NCBI GenBank assembly: GCA_900547105.1
Contig: URFL01000009.1
Coordinates: 32,356-96,355 of the forward strand
Direction of reading: 5' to 3'
Source: an uncultured Oscillospiraceae bacterium
GTDB lineage: Bacteria > Bacillota > Clostridia > Oscillospirales > Acutalibacteraceae
DNA: 64,000 nt
The translations under genes and the position numbers were made by a program. Shown here one piece after another: positions 42,033-50,731 of the stretch (position 1 is its first letter; every line of letters starts with the position of its first letter). Under the pieces are notes generated by a model, which was given only the letters and a program-made list of their open reading frames with translations, was not told where the DNA came from and made no database searches.

Positions 42033-42899
42033 GTGGCGATATTGGAACTGCAAGGGGTGTCTTACACCTATTCGGCGGGAACGCCGTTTGAAAAGGATGC
42101 GATCCGCGATGTGTCGCTGGCGATCCAGCCGGGCGATTTTATCGGCATTATCGGTCACACCGGCTCCGGCAAATCGACACTGATCCAGCATATGAACGGA
42201 TTGGTGCGCCCCACTGCCGGGCGGGTGCTGCTGGACGGTCAGGATATTTGGGAAAAGCCCAAAGAGATTCGCCGTGTGCGGTTTCGGGTGGGCATGGTGT
42301 TTCAATATCCGGAGCACCAGCTGTTTGAAGAAACCGTTTACAAGGATATCGCGTTTGGTCCCCATAACATGGGATTGTCGCCGCAGGAGATCGACGAGCG
42401 GGTGCAGCAAGCCGCCGCATGGGCGGATCTGCAGCCGGAATGGCTGCAAAAATCGCCGTTCGAGCTGTCCGGCGGACAAAAACGGCGGGTCGCCATTGCG
42501 GGGGTGATCGCGATGCGCCCGCAGGTGCTGATTTTGGACGAACCCACCGCCGGACTGGACCCGCAGGGGCGCGACCGGCTGCTTGCGCGTATTCACGAGT
42601 ATCAACGCGATTCCGGCGCCACTGTGCTGCTGGTGTCGCACAGCATGGAGGACGTCGCCCGGGTGGCGCAAAAGGTGCTGGTGATGAACGCCGGGCGGGT
42701 GGCGATGTTTGACGATACCGCGCGGGTGTTCTCCCGTGCAGCGGAGCTTGAGCGCATGGGATTGACGGTGCCCGCCGTCACCCGCGTGTGTATGGAGCTG
42801 AAAAAACGCGGACTGTACACCGGCGACAACGCCTACACGGTGGAACAGGCGGCGGCGCTGCTGTTGCCGCATTTGAAACGAGGTGACCGCCATGCTTAA
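42033..42899 (+). CDS. ecfA2: ECF transporter ATPase EcfA2
   Basis: The second ECF ATPase, 288 residues from the GTG at 42033, which has GGGAGGTG just upstream; a longer in-frame extension overlaps ecfA1 and is rejected. Walker A GHTGSGKST, the Q-helix VFQYPEHQLFEETVYKDIAFGP, signature LSGGQKRRVAIAG and Walker B LILDEPTAGLDP are intact. Its stop overlaps the ecfT start by 8 bp. Confidence 0.93.
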   Translation: MAILELQGVSYTYSAGTPFEKDAIRDVSLAIQPGDFIGIIGHTGSGKSTLIQHMNGLVRPTAGRVLLDGQDIWEKPKEIRRVRFRVGMVFQYPEHQLFEETVYKDIAFGPHNMGLSPQEIDERVQQAAAWADLQPEWLQKSPFELSGGQKRRVAIAGVIAMRPQVLILDEPTAGLDPQGRDRLLARIHEYQRDSGATVLLVSHSMEDVARVAQKVLVMNAGRVAMFDDTARVFSRAAELERMGLTVPAVTRVCMELKKRGLYTGDNAYTVEQAAALLLPHLKRGDRHA

Positions 42900-43707
42900 C
42901 GGAATCACCATCGGGCAATATTTTCCGGGCAACTCGGTGTTCCACCGGTTGGATCCACGAATCAAGCTGGTGCTGACCTTTGGGTACATCATCGCGGTGT
43001 TTATTCCGCGCAACTGGGTTGGTCTGGGCTTGGCGGTGGCGGCGCTGGTGGTGTGTATGCTGCTGTCGCGGCTGCCGCTTAAGCTGTTTGCCAAGGGGCT
43101 GCGCCCCATTTTGATCGTGGTGCTCATCACCTCGCTGCTGAATGTGCTGTATATCCGCACCGGTGCCCCGCTGTGGGAGTGGGGGTTTATCCACATCTAC
43201 TCCGGCGGACTGATCCAAGCGGCGTTTATCGCGCTGCGCATTGTGTGTTTGGTGGTAGGCAGCTCGCTGCTGACCTATACCACCACGCCCACCGACCTGA
43301 CCGACGCGCTGGAGCGGGTACTGAAACCGCTGGGTGTGCTGCATGTGCCGGTGAGCGATCTGGCGATGATGATGACCATTGCGCTGCGCTTTATCCCCAC
43401 GCTGGTGGAGGAAACCGACAAAATTATGTCGGCGCAAAAGGCGCGGGGCGCAGATATGGAAAGCGGCGGGCTGGTGCAGCGGATCAAAGCGCTGCTGCCG
43501 GTGCTGGTGCCGCTGTTTGTGTCCTCTTTCCGGCGGGCGTATGAACTCGCGACCGCGATGGAGTGCCGCTGCTACCAGGGCGGCGGGGGGCGCACGCGTA
43601 TGAAACAACTGCACATGGTCGCGCGCGATCATCTCGCGCTGGCGCTGTTTTTGGCGCTGCTCGCGGCTGTGATCACATTGAACTTTTTTGTGCCCGCGGT
43701 GTTGTAA
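42892..43707 (+). CDS. ecfT: ECF transporter transmembrane protein EcfT
   Basis: The membrane scaffold of the ECF module. The 271-residue protein has about five hydrophobic helices and the two coupling motifs with the ARG signature (KARGADME and ECRCYQGG; the second is normally A-R-G-like and here is C-R-C-Y). The ATG at 42892 has GAGGTG 6 bp upstream. The ecfA1-A2-T-truA gene order is standard in Firmicutes. Confidence 0.92.
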   Translation: MLNGITIGQYFPGNSVFHRLDPRIKLVLTFGYIIAVFIPRNWVGLGLAVAALVVCMLLSRLPLKLFAKGLRPILIVVLITSLLNVLYIRTGAPLWEWGFIHIYSGGLIQAAFIALRIVCLVVGSSLLTYTTTPTDLTDALERVLKPLGVLHVPVSDLAMMMTIALRFIPTLVEETDKIMSAQKARGADMESGGLVQRIKALLPVLVPLFVSSFRRAYELATAMECRCYQGGGGRTRMKQLHMVARDHLALALFLALLAAVITLNFFVPAVL

Positions 43708-43750
43708 CAGCCGCCGCGGTGCAGGATGGAAAGCAAGGGGGGGAGAACCG

Positions 43751-44491
43751 ATGGCTCATTGGCTGCTGACATTGCAATATGACGGTTCTCGCTACCACGG
43801 CTGGCAGGTGCAGCCCAACGGCGTGACCGTGCAGCAGGTGCTGCAGGACGCGGTGCAGCGATTGACCGGGGTGCGCTCCGGCATCACCGGATGCAGCCGC
43901 ACCGATGCGGGGGTGCACGCCGAAATGTTTTGCTGCGCGCTGCATACCGACAGCCGCATCCCCCCCGAAAAGGTACCCGCCGCGTTGAACGCGCATCTGC
44001 CACGGGATGTGGCGGTGACCGCGTGCCGGCTGGTGCCGGACGATTTTCACCCGCGCTATGATGCGCGCGGCAAGCGGTATGTGTACCGCATTTGGAACCA
44101 CCCGGCGCGCAACCCCTTTTGGGAGGGTCGCGCCTATCACTACGGACGGCGGCTGGATGTGGACGCGATGAACGCGGCCGCGGCGGCGCTGGTGGGGCAG
44201 CATGACTTTGCGGCGTTTTGCGCCGCCGGCAGCAGCGTGGAGGATACGGTGCGCTGCGTGAGCGCCTGCGGTGTGACCCGCCGCGGCGATCTGGTGGAGA
44301 TTCGGGTACAGGCGGACGGTTTTCTGTACAACATGGTGCGCATCATCGTGGGCACCCTGCTGGAAGTGGAAAGCGGGCGCATTGACCCGCAAACGATACC
44401 GGCAATTCTTCAAAGCGGCGACCGCACCCGGGCGGGAGCGACCGCCCCGGCCCACGGGCTGTATCTGGAACAGGTATTTTACGATTTTTGA
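43751..44491 (+). CDS. truA: tRNA pseudouridine synthase A
   Basis: Makes pseudouridine at tRNA positions 38-40. The 246-residue protein has the catalytic aspartate D52 in GCSRTDAGVHA, the conserved LTLQYDGSRYHGWQ opening, FHPRYDARGKRYVYRI and the C-terminal YNMVRIIVGTLLEV. The ATG at 43751 follows GGGGGGAGAA. It closes the ECF operon. Confidence 0.95.
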   Translation: MAHWLLTLQYDGSRYHGWQVQPNGVTVQQVLQDAVQRLTGVRSGITGCSRTDAGVHAEMFCCALHTDSRIPPEKVPAALNAHLPRDVAVTACRLVPDDFHPRYDARGKRYVYRIWNHPARNPFWEGRAYHYGRRLDVDAMNAAAAALVGQHDFAAFCAAGSSVEDTVRCVSACGVTRRGDLVEIRVQADGFLYNMVRIIVGTLLEVESGRIDPQTIPAILQSGDRTRAGATAPAHGLYLEQVFYDF

Positions 44492-44537
44492 GGACATTCA
44501 CACGCTTTCGTGATTACAATAAAATGAGGTGACCGCC

Positions 44538-45920
44538 ATGGCGGACAAACGCGACCTGAAAATCAAAAAACATAAGCATATGACAGAGGACAACGAGCCG
44601 TCGCCGCTCGCGTGGGAGCTGTCCAGCAAAAAGCGCGCCCGCGTCAAAAAAAAGGACCGCCCGAAACCGGTGGCGGAGCCGCCTGCGGCAGCGGCGGACG
44701 AAACCACCTCCGCCGAGCAACCGGCGGAGCCGCGCCGCAAAAAGCGGCGGTCGGCGGGCTTGCGGCTGGGGCTGCGGCTGCTGGCGGTGTTCGCTGTGCT
44801 GGCGCTGGTGCTGACCGTGTGGCGCAACTGGGATACACTGGCACCGCGCAATCTGCTGTTCTGGATGGATCAGGCGTTTTCCGCCAAGGGGGACGGCTAT
44901 CCGGTGGAGGTTTCCGGCAGCAGTGTGCTGGATATGCAGGAGGAGCAAAGCTATCTGGTGATGCTCACCGACACCTCGCTGGTGGCGCTCAACGCCAAGG
45001 GCGGCGAGGTGATGCGCCGTCAACACAACTATTCCGACCCCATTTTGCTGACGAACGGAAAGTATATGCTGATCGCCGAAGTGGGCGGCAAACGCTTCCG
45101 GTTGGAAACCATGCCGGACACGGTGCTGGATGTGACCACCAACAATCTGGCGGAGGATAAAAAAACCTCGGTGCTGGATACACCGGTGGAAAACGCGATC
45201 ATTTCGGCGGCGGTACGCGCCGACGGCACGGTGGCGCTGGTCACCGAGTCGTCCCAAAGCTACACCTCCGAAGCGCTGGTGTACAGTTCGAGCGGCAAGC
45301 TGCTGTATCGGCAAAAGTTCGCCACCATGATGGCGACCGATGTGGCGCTCAGCCCCAACGAAAAGGAGATCGCAGTCGCCGGTATTGAAGCGGCAGACGG
45401 CGCGATGCGCTCGCGGGTGCAGGTGCACACGCTGCGCTCCAAAGATACTACCCCGCGCAAGGAATATGTCGGCGACGGCGTGCTGCTGGCACGGGTGAGT
45501 TACCTGTCCGGCGGCGAGATCGCCGCCATCGGCGACACGCAAACCTGGATCGTCGATCCGGACAGCGATCAGGACAAACGCATTTCGTATGACCAACAGC
45601 AGTTGGTGGGGCGTGCCATCGGCAGTAAAACGGTGGATCTGGCGCTGCAAAAATACGGCTCCGGCGACGGAGGCGAGGTGATGCGGCTGGATGCGAAGGG
45701 CGAAACGGTGTATACCGCCGCTTTCTCCGGCAGCTTCCGGCATATGTGCGTGAGCGACAGCCGGCTGCTGCTGCTCACTGCCGGTCGGCTGTACCATGGC
45801 GACGGCGAAAAGATGAACGGCGGGCAGGATGTGCAGCAGGATGGCCGCATGGTCGGTATACTGGGCGACAAGGCGATCGTGCTGGGGTTGACCTCGCTGA
45901 GTGAATACACCGTCGAATGA
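44538..45920 (+). CDS. DUF5711 family membrane-anchored beta-propeller protein
   Basis: A 460-residue protein with a strongly basic cytoplasmic N-terminus (about 1-80), one transmembrane helix (about 81-102) and a large extracytoplasmic domain with repeated strand motifs (VLDMQEEQSYLVMLTDTSLVAL, AIISAAVRADGTVALVTESS, DVALSPNEKEIAVAGI) that resemble a WD/YVTN-like beta-propeller. This is the DUF5711 layout known in Ruminococcus-type Clostridia. No enzyme motif is visible. The ATG at 44538 has GAGGTG upstream. Function unknown; possibly scaffold or sensor. Confidence 0.8.
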   Translation: MADKRDLKIKKHKHMTEDNEPSPLAWELSSKKRARVKKKDRPKPVAEPPAAAADETTSAEQPAEPRRKKRRSAGLRLGLRLLAVFAVLALVLTVWRNWDTLAPRNLLFWMDQAFSAKGDGYPVEVSGSSVLDMQEEQSYLVMLTDTSLVALNAKGGEVMRRQHNYSDPILLTNGKYMLIAEVGGKRFRLETMPDTVLDVTTNNLAEDKKTSVLDTPVENAIISAAVRADGTVALVTESSQSYTSEALVYSSSGKLLYRQKFATMMATDVALSPNEKEIAVAGIEAADGAMRSRVQVHTLRSKDTTPRKEYVGDGVLLARVSYLSGGEIAAIGDTQTWIVDPDSDQDKRISYDQQQLVGRAIGSKTVDLALQKYGSGDGGEVMRLDAKGETVYTAAFSGSFRHMCVSDSRLLLLTAGRLYHGDGEKMNGGQDVQQDGRMVGILGDKAIVLGLTSLSEYTVE

Positions 45921-45943
45921 TAGAAAATCGTAAGATTTTACGG

Positions 45944-45972
45944 TTGTTATTGTCGAACAATTGTGGTACAAT
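45944..45972 (+). promoter_or_regulatory. Promoter of the cvpA-pgsA-clpE operon
   Basis: TTGTTA (45944-45949) and TACAAT (45967-45972) are 17 bp apart, with a TGG extended -10. Confidence 0.7.
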
Positions 45973-46009
45973 GGTCTATCCAAACAAGTGACAGCAAGGA
46001 GGGCGACGC

Positions 46010-46729
46010 ATGGCATATGTACTGGACGGGATCGTGATCCTGGTGGTGCTGCTGGGACTGCTGCTTGGCTACCGGCGCGGATTCGTGCGCACGATTGTGA
46101 AGCTGGTGGGCTGCGTGATGGCGCTGGTGCTGGCGGCCACGCTCAGCCAAACGGTCAGCCGCCTACTCTTTGATCAATTTATGCGCGACAAGATCCAGAC
46201 CTCTGTGGCGACGCAGGTGTCTGCCGCCGAAGGCGAGTCGCTGCAAAAAACCGTGGAAAATGCGGTGAAAACGCTGCCCGAAAGCGTGCAGCAGGTGTTG
46301 GATCACGCCGGCTGGGTGGATAATGCCATCGCGCACATCGGCGACAGCGGGGTGGCGCAGCCGCAGGATGTGGCGCGCTCCATCGTTACCTATATCGTGG
46401 AGCCGGTGGTGACCTCGCTGCTCAGCATTCTGGTATTTCTGGTGCTGTTTGTGCTGTTTATGATCGCTGTTTCGCTGTTGGCGCGGCTGGTGGGCGGATT
46501 CCTGAAGCTGCCGGGGCTGCGTCAGGTGGATGGCATTTTGGGTGCTGTTTTGGGCACAGTAGAAGGGGTCGTGCTGGCGCTGGTGCTGGTGTCGGTGATG
46601 CAAATCGCCGCCGCTTCGGCAGCGGACGATGCCTGGCTGTCCCGACAAACCTTGAACGATACGGTTGTGGTCAGCTTTATGGCTGCCCACAACCCCGTGG
46701 CAGAGCATTGGAACGTGCTGCCGCAATAG
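46010..46729 (+). CDS. CvpA family membrane protein
   Basis: A 239-residue protein with four hydrophobic segments. It opens with DGIVILVVLLGLLLGYRRGFVRTIVKLVG, the conserved CvpA start, including the GYRRGFVR motif. A long periplasm-side loop (about 50-125) and a C-terminal helix pair follow. CvpA proteins affect envelope integrity and colicin V export in Gram-negatives; their role in Clostridia is undefined. RBS AAGGAGGG. Confidence 0.88.
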   Translation: MAYVLDGIVILVVLLGLLLGYRRGFVRTIVKLVGCVMALVLAATLSQTVSRLLFDQFMRDKIQTSVATQVSAAEGESLQKTVENAVKTLPESVQQVLDHAGWVDNAIAHIGDSGVAQPQDVARSIVTYIVEPVVTSLLSILVFLVLFVLFMIAVSLLARLVGGFLKLPGLRQVDGILGAVLGTVEGVVLALVLVSVMQIAAASAADDAWLSRQTLNDTVVVSFMAAHNPVAEHWNVLPQ

Positions 46730-46771
46730 AAGCGCAGGGCGCCGGCCTTGCAACAGGAGGGAATAGAAATT

Positions 46772-47365
46772 ATGAGCACACCGATTCGGTTCAAAATGAC
46801 CGTCCCCAACGCGCTGTCGATATTGCGCATTTTGTTGGTGCCGGTGTTTGCCGTGCTGTATATCAAGGGCATTCCGGAGGGACAGGAATCGTGGCGGTAC
46901 TGGTCGTTTGTGGTGCTGGCGCTGTCCGGTCTGACCGATTGTCTGGACGGATATATCGCGCGGCATTTTAACCAGATCACCGATTTGGGCAAAATTCTTG
47001 ATCCCATCGCGGATAAGCTGACCCAAATGGCGGTGCTGGTGTGCTTGGTGGTGCACCATCCGCGGCTGATCCCGCTGCTGATCATCTGCGTGTGCAAGGA
47101 AGTTGGCCAGTGCATCGGCAGCGCGATCATGCTGCATAAAGGCGCGGCGGTGCAGGGCGCCAAATGGTACGGCAAGCTGACCACCATCGTGTTTTATCTG
47201 GCGATGGCGGCGATCGTGCTGTGGGAGGATATGCCCTGGCCGGTGATGGCGGTGCTGGTCACGCTGGTGGGTGCGCTGATGGTGTTCGCGTTTTTCAAAT
47301 ATGCCAAGGTGTTTTTTGACGCCAAAAAAGAGATGGATCAACAGTCGGAAACGTCCGACAACTGA
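46772..47365 (+). CDS. pgsA: CDP-alcohol phosphatidyltransferase (PgsA-like)
   Basis: A 197-residue integral membrane enzyme, probably CDP-diacylglycerol-glycerol-3-phosphate phosphatidyltransferase, which commits to phosphatidylglycerol. The active-site motif D-x2-DG-x2-AR-x8-G-x3-D-x3-D is complete (DCLDGYIARHFNQITDLGKI then LDPIADK). The opening VPNALSILRILLVPVF is typical of PgsA. A different CDP-alcohol transferase is possible. AGGAGGG is ~10 bp before the ATG at 46772. Confidence 0.87.
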   Translation: MSTPIRFKMTVPNALSILRILLVPVFAVLYIKGIPEGQESWRYWSFVVLALSGLTDCLDGYIARHFNQITDLGKILDPIADKLTQMAVLVCLVVHHPRLIPLLIICVCKEVGQCIGSAIMLHKGAAVQGAKWYGKLTTIVFYLAMAAIVLWEDMPWPVMAVLVTLVGALMVFAFFKYAKVFFDAKKEMDQQSETSDN

Positions 47366-47383
47366 CGATAAAAGGAGTGCGAC

Positions 47384-49690
47384 ATGGTCTGTTCACGATG
47401 CAAAAAACGACCCGCTGTGGTGTTTATTACCCGTATGGAGGGAGACAAGACGGTCAACGACGGTCTGTGCCTGACCTGTGCGCGGGAGCTGGGCATCAAA
47501 CCGGTGGAGGAGATGCTGGATAAATTCGGGATGTCGGAGGACGACATCGAGCAGATGAATCAGCAAATGGAGCTGATGATGGGCGATATGAACGGTGACG
47601 GCGAGGACGACGAAAACGGGTTTTCCGCCGGCGGCGCCGCCACTTTTCCGTTTTTGCAAAAGATTTTCGGCGGCAACAAAGCCGATGATGCGGAGGAATC
47701 GGAAGAGGGGGAGAGTGAAGCGCCCACTACCACCAAATCCGGCGGCAAAAAGAAGCGGGATAAAAAGCGCAAAACCCTGCTGACTTATTGCACCGACCTG
47801 ACCGCCAAGGCGCGGGCGGGGCAGATGGATGCCATCATCGGGCGGGATCGCGAGATCTACCGGGTGGAGCAAATCCTTTGCCGCCGCACCAAAAACAACC
47901 CGTGCCTGATCGGCGAACCCGGTGTCGGCAAAACCGCCATCGCGGAGGGGCTGGCGCTGCGCATTGCGCACGGCGAGGTGCCGCCGCGGCTGCAGGATAA
48001 AGAGCTGTTTTTGCTGGATCTGACCGCGCTGGTCGCTGGCACCCAGTTCCGCGGTCAGTTTGAAAGCCGCATCAAAGCGCTGGTGGAGGAAGTCAAAGCC
48101 GAGGGCAACATCATTCTGTTCATCGACGAGGTGCACACACTGGTGGGTACCGGCGATGCTGAGGGCAGCCTGTCGGCGGCGAATATTCTAAAACCCGCCC
48201 TGTCGCGCGGGGAAATTCAGGTGATCGGCGCGACCACCTTCGCAGAATACCGTAAAAACATCGAAAAGGACGCGGCGCTGGAACGCCGGTTCCAACCGGT
48301 CACGGTGGAGGAACCCTCGATCGAGGACACAGTCACCATGCTGTCCGGCATCCGCGCCTATTATGAGCAGTATCACGGCGTGACTGTGTCCGACCACATC
48401 GTGCGGCGGGCGGTGCTGCTGTCCGAACGGTACATCACCGACCGCTTTTTGCCGGATAAAGCCATCGACCTGCTGGATGAAGCGTGCGCCTGCACTGCGC
48501 TGCGCAACAAGAGCGCGGATGAATATGCCAAGGTGGGCAAGCAGGTTGCGGCGCTGCAGGCGAAAGAAGAAGAGCTGATGGCGCAGGAGGAGATTGATTA
48601 CGAGCAGCTTGCGAATGTGCGTGCCGACCTGATGAAGGACGAGCAGACGCTGGAAACGCTGCGCCCCGCCGCCACCCAAATGCCGGTGGAGGATGCGGAT
48701 CTGGCGCGGGTCATCGAGCTGTGGACCGGGATCCCCGCCTCGCGTGTGCAGGAAAACGAGCTGGTCAAGCTGGCGCATATCGAGGACCATCTGAAAGAGA
48801 AGATCATCGGACAGGACGAGGCGGTGGAAGCCGTCGCCGCGGCCATTCGCCGCAGCCGGGTGCAGATCAGCCCCCGTCGCCGCCCGGCATCCTTCATCTT
48901 TGTGGGCAGCACCGGCGTGGGCAAAACCGAGCTGGTCAAGGTGCTGGCAGCGGAGCTGTTTGATACGCCGGACACCCTGATTCGTATGGATATGTCCGAA
49001 TTTATGGAAAAGCACGCGGTATCGCGGCTGATCGGGTCGCCTCCCGGCTACATCGGCTACGACGAAGCGGGGCAGCTGACCGAAAAGGTGCGGCGTAAGC
49101 CCTATTCGGTGCTGCTGTTTGACGAAATTGAAAAAGCGCACCCCGATGTGCTGAACATTTTGCTGCAAATTCTGGACGAGGGTCGGGTGACCGACGCCCA
49201 CGGTCGGGTGGTCAATTTTGAAAACACCGTGATCGTGATGACCTCTAACGCCGGCAGCCAGATCAGCGAAAATCTGATGGGCTTTGGCAAAACCGCCGCC
49301 CAAGCGGGCAAGGAAAAGGCGATGAAAGCGCTGCGCGATTTTCTGCGTCCCGAATTCATCAGCCGGGTGGACGAGATCGTCTATTTCCAGCCGTTGTCGC
49401 AGGAAAGCTACGCCCGTATCGCGGTGCTGATGCTGAACGAGCTGATTCCGACGCTGGGCGAGCGCGGCATCACGCTGAGCTGGCAGGACAGCGTGCCGGC
49501 GGCGCTGGCGGCGAAAGCGGTCGGCGGCAAACGCGGCGCGCGCGATCTGCGCAACGCGATCCGCCGCGAGGTGGAAAACCAGATTGCCTTGCTGCTGGTC
49601 AACCGGGCAGAGGACCCGGTGACCGCCGTGCATCTCACCGCCGACGAAAACGGCAATATTCAAGTGAGCGCCGTGGACACGGTACAATAA
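47384..49690 (+). CDS. ClpE-like AAA+ protease ATPase with N-terminal zinc finger
   Basis: A 768-residue Hsp100 unfoldase. The N-terminus is a zinc finger (C3-x2-C6 and C29-x2-C32) like those of ClpE and McsA, replacing the usual Clp_N repeats. An acidic linker follows, then AAA module 1 (GEPGVGKTA, ILFIDEVH), a short middle domain, and AAA module 2 (GSTGVGKTE, LLFDEIE). A LMGF loop near residue 625 sits where ClpP-binding loops occur. It may pair with ClpP to degrade misfolded or arginine-phosphorylated proteins. It is third in the operon after the PgsA-like gene. Confidence 0.9.
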   Translation: MVCSRCKKRPAVVFITRMEGDKTVNDGLCLTCARELGIKPVEEMLDKFGMSEDDIEQMNQQMELMMGDMNGDGEDDENGFSAGGAATFPFLQKIFGGNKADDAEESEEGESEAPTTTKSGGKKKRDKKRKTLLTYCTDLTAKARAGQMDAIIGRDREIYRVEQILCRRTKNNPCLIGEPGVGKTAIAEGLALRIAHGEVPPRLQDKELFLLDLTALVAGTQFRGQFESRIKALVEEVKAEGNIILFIDEVHTLVGTGDAEGSLSAANILKPALSRGEIQVIGATTFAEYRKNIEKDAALERRFQPVTVEEPSIEDTVTMLSGIRAYYEQYHGVTVSDHIVRRAVLLSERYITDRFLPDKAIDLLDEACACTALRNKSADEYAKVGKQVAALQAKEEELMAQEEIDYEQLANVRADLMKDEQTLETLRPAATQMPVEDADLARVIELWTGIPASRVQENELVKLAHIEDHLKEKIIGQDEAVEAVAAAIRRSRVQISPRRRPASFIFVGSTGVGKTELVKVLAAELFDTPDTLIRMDMSEFMEKHAVSRLIGSPPGYIGYDEAGQLTEKVRRKPYSVLLFDEIEKAHPDVLNILLQILDEGRVTDAHGRVVNFENTVIVMTSNAGSQISENLMGFGKTAAQAGKEKAMKALRDFLRPEFISRVDEIVYFQPLSQESYARIAVLMLNELIPTLGERGITLSWQDSVPAALAAKAVGGKRGARDLRNAIRREVENQIALLLVNRAEDPVTAVHLTADENGNIQVSAVDTVQ

Positions 49691-49698
49691 AAAAACAG

Positions 49699-49735
49699 CC
49701 GCCGGAGCGAATGCCTGTTCACTCCGGCGGTTTTT
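49699..49735 (+). terminator. Rho-independent terminator
   Basis: A CCGCCGGAG/CTCCGGCGG stem (49699-49707 with 49722-49730) with a T5 tract, after the ClpE-like gene. Confidence 0.88.
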
Positions 49736-49804
49736 GTATAGAAGTATTGGCGCCATCTTCGGCTTGAATGTACATGGTGCAGAAGCTTATAAGGAGGAAC
49801 AACT

Positions 49805-50572
49805 ATGCGGGAATATTCTCATGCGTTTACTCGTAACAGCAATAGTGTCGCCTATAGTAAATATACAGAAATTCTCCATTCCGGGGTGGTATATTACGGG
49901 ATACAGGAATGCGATTTTGTGCAAACCATTCGAGAGCAATATGGACTGAATGTGGTGTGCACAGATTTTTCTGTGTATAATCAAAGAGTCACCATTTATG
50001 TTTGTGTGGATTTTGAGGGAAACGCCTGCCCTGTAGCGGGTGAATTGCAAAAGCTTTTGCGGACAAATGGTGCGCATCTCCCTATGGATAATTTTATGGA
50101 TACCGCCAGCGAGCCGTTAAAAGCGTTTATAACGGATGTTGCCGACATCTTTTTGGACACGCTTGGTCACAACAGATCCCATTTGGACGAGGTGACCTTG
50201 TTTATAGACGACTTTGTTCAAGAGAGCGTGTCAAATCTTCACGGTATCGCTTTACCAGATATGCGGGCGTATATCCGGAAAACATTTGGAACAGACGGTA
50301 TTTGGCGGGTTATTATGGAGGGCTTTACGCACTATGAACCGTCCATTACCATTGTTGCCGACGATCCCAAGGTGTATGAAAAACTCTTGCGAAAAAAGCC
50401 CCAAATTGAGAAAAAAGGGTATGCTGTCATGAAACCGCACGATCACTTTAATCTGTTGACGCAGCAGGATGTTCGTATTCGTATCCTTTTGAAAGAAAAC
50501 CTGGACCGTGATGAAGTGAATCTATATGCGCGGGAGATATTTGGCAGTCTTCGGTGGAAAAATCGCCCGTGA
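49805..50572 (+). CDS. Unrecognised 255-residue cytoplasmic protein
   Basis: A 255-residue soluble protein with a good RBS (AAGGAGGA) and no signal or membrane segment. The fold looks alpha/beta, but no family motif was recognised. Base composition and codon use are clearly more AT-rich than the flanking ClpE-like and typA genes (for example frequent AAA, TTT, ATA and AGA codons), suggesting acquisition. Two histidine-containing stretches (THYEPSITIV, MKPHDHFNLL) have no clear meaning. It is monocistronic, between two terminators. Confidence 0.75.
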   Translation: MREYSHAFTRNSNSVAYSKYTEILHSGVVYYGIQECDFVQTIREQYGLNVVCTDFSVYNQRVTIYVCVDFEGNACPVAGELQKLLRTNGAHLPMDNFMDTASEPLKAFITDVADIFLDTLGHNRSHLDEVTLFIDDFVQESVSNLHGIALPDMRAYIRKTFGTDGIWRVIMEGFTHYEPSITIVADDPKVYEKLLRKKPQIEKKGYAVMKPHDHFNLLTQQDVRIRILLKENLDRDEVNLYAREIFGSLRWKNRP

Positions 50573-50581
50573 CAACACAGC

Positions 50582-50613
50582 AAAGCCGGGGCGACCATCG
50601 TCGCCCCGGCTTT
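50582..50613. terminator. Hairpin terminator between convergent genes
   Basis: A perfect 13-bp stem (50582-50594 with 50601-50613) flanked by AAA/TTT, between the 49805 gene and the fucosidase. Confidence 0.7.
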
Positions 50614-50731
50614 GCTGTGAGTTAGAAGAACACGGGAAGGTGGATGTTGCAGAAAAACAATGTGCATGGATGTTCCGAGAAACAGACATCCTTGCATTTG
50701 TTGGCTAGTGGCGCCCTTTGGAGTGAGGTTG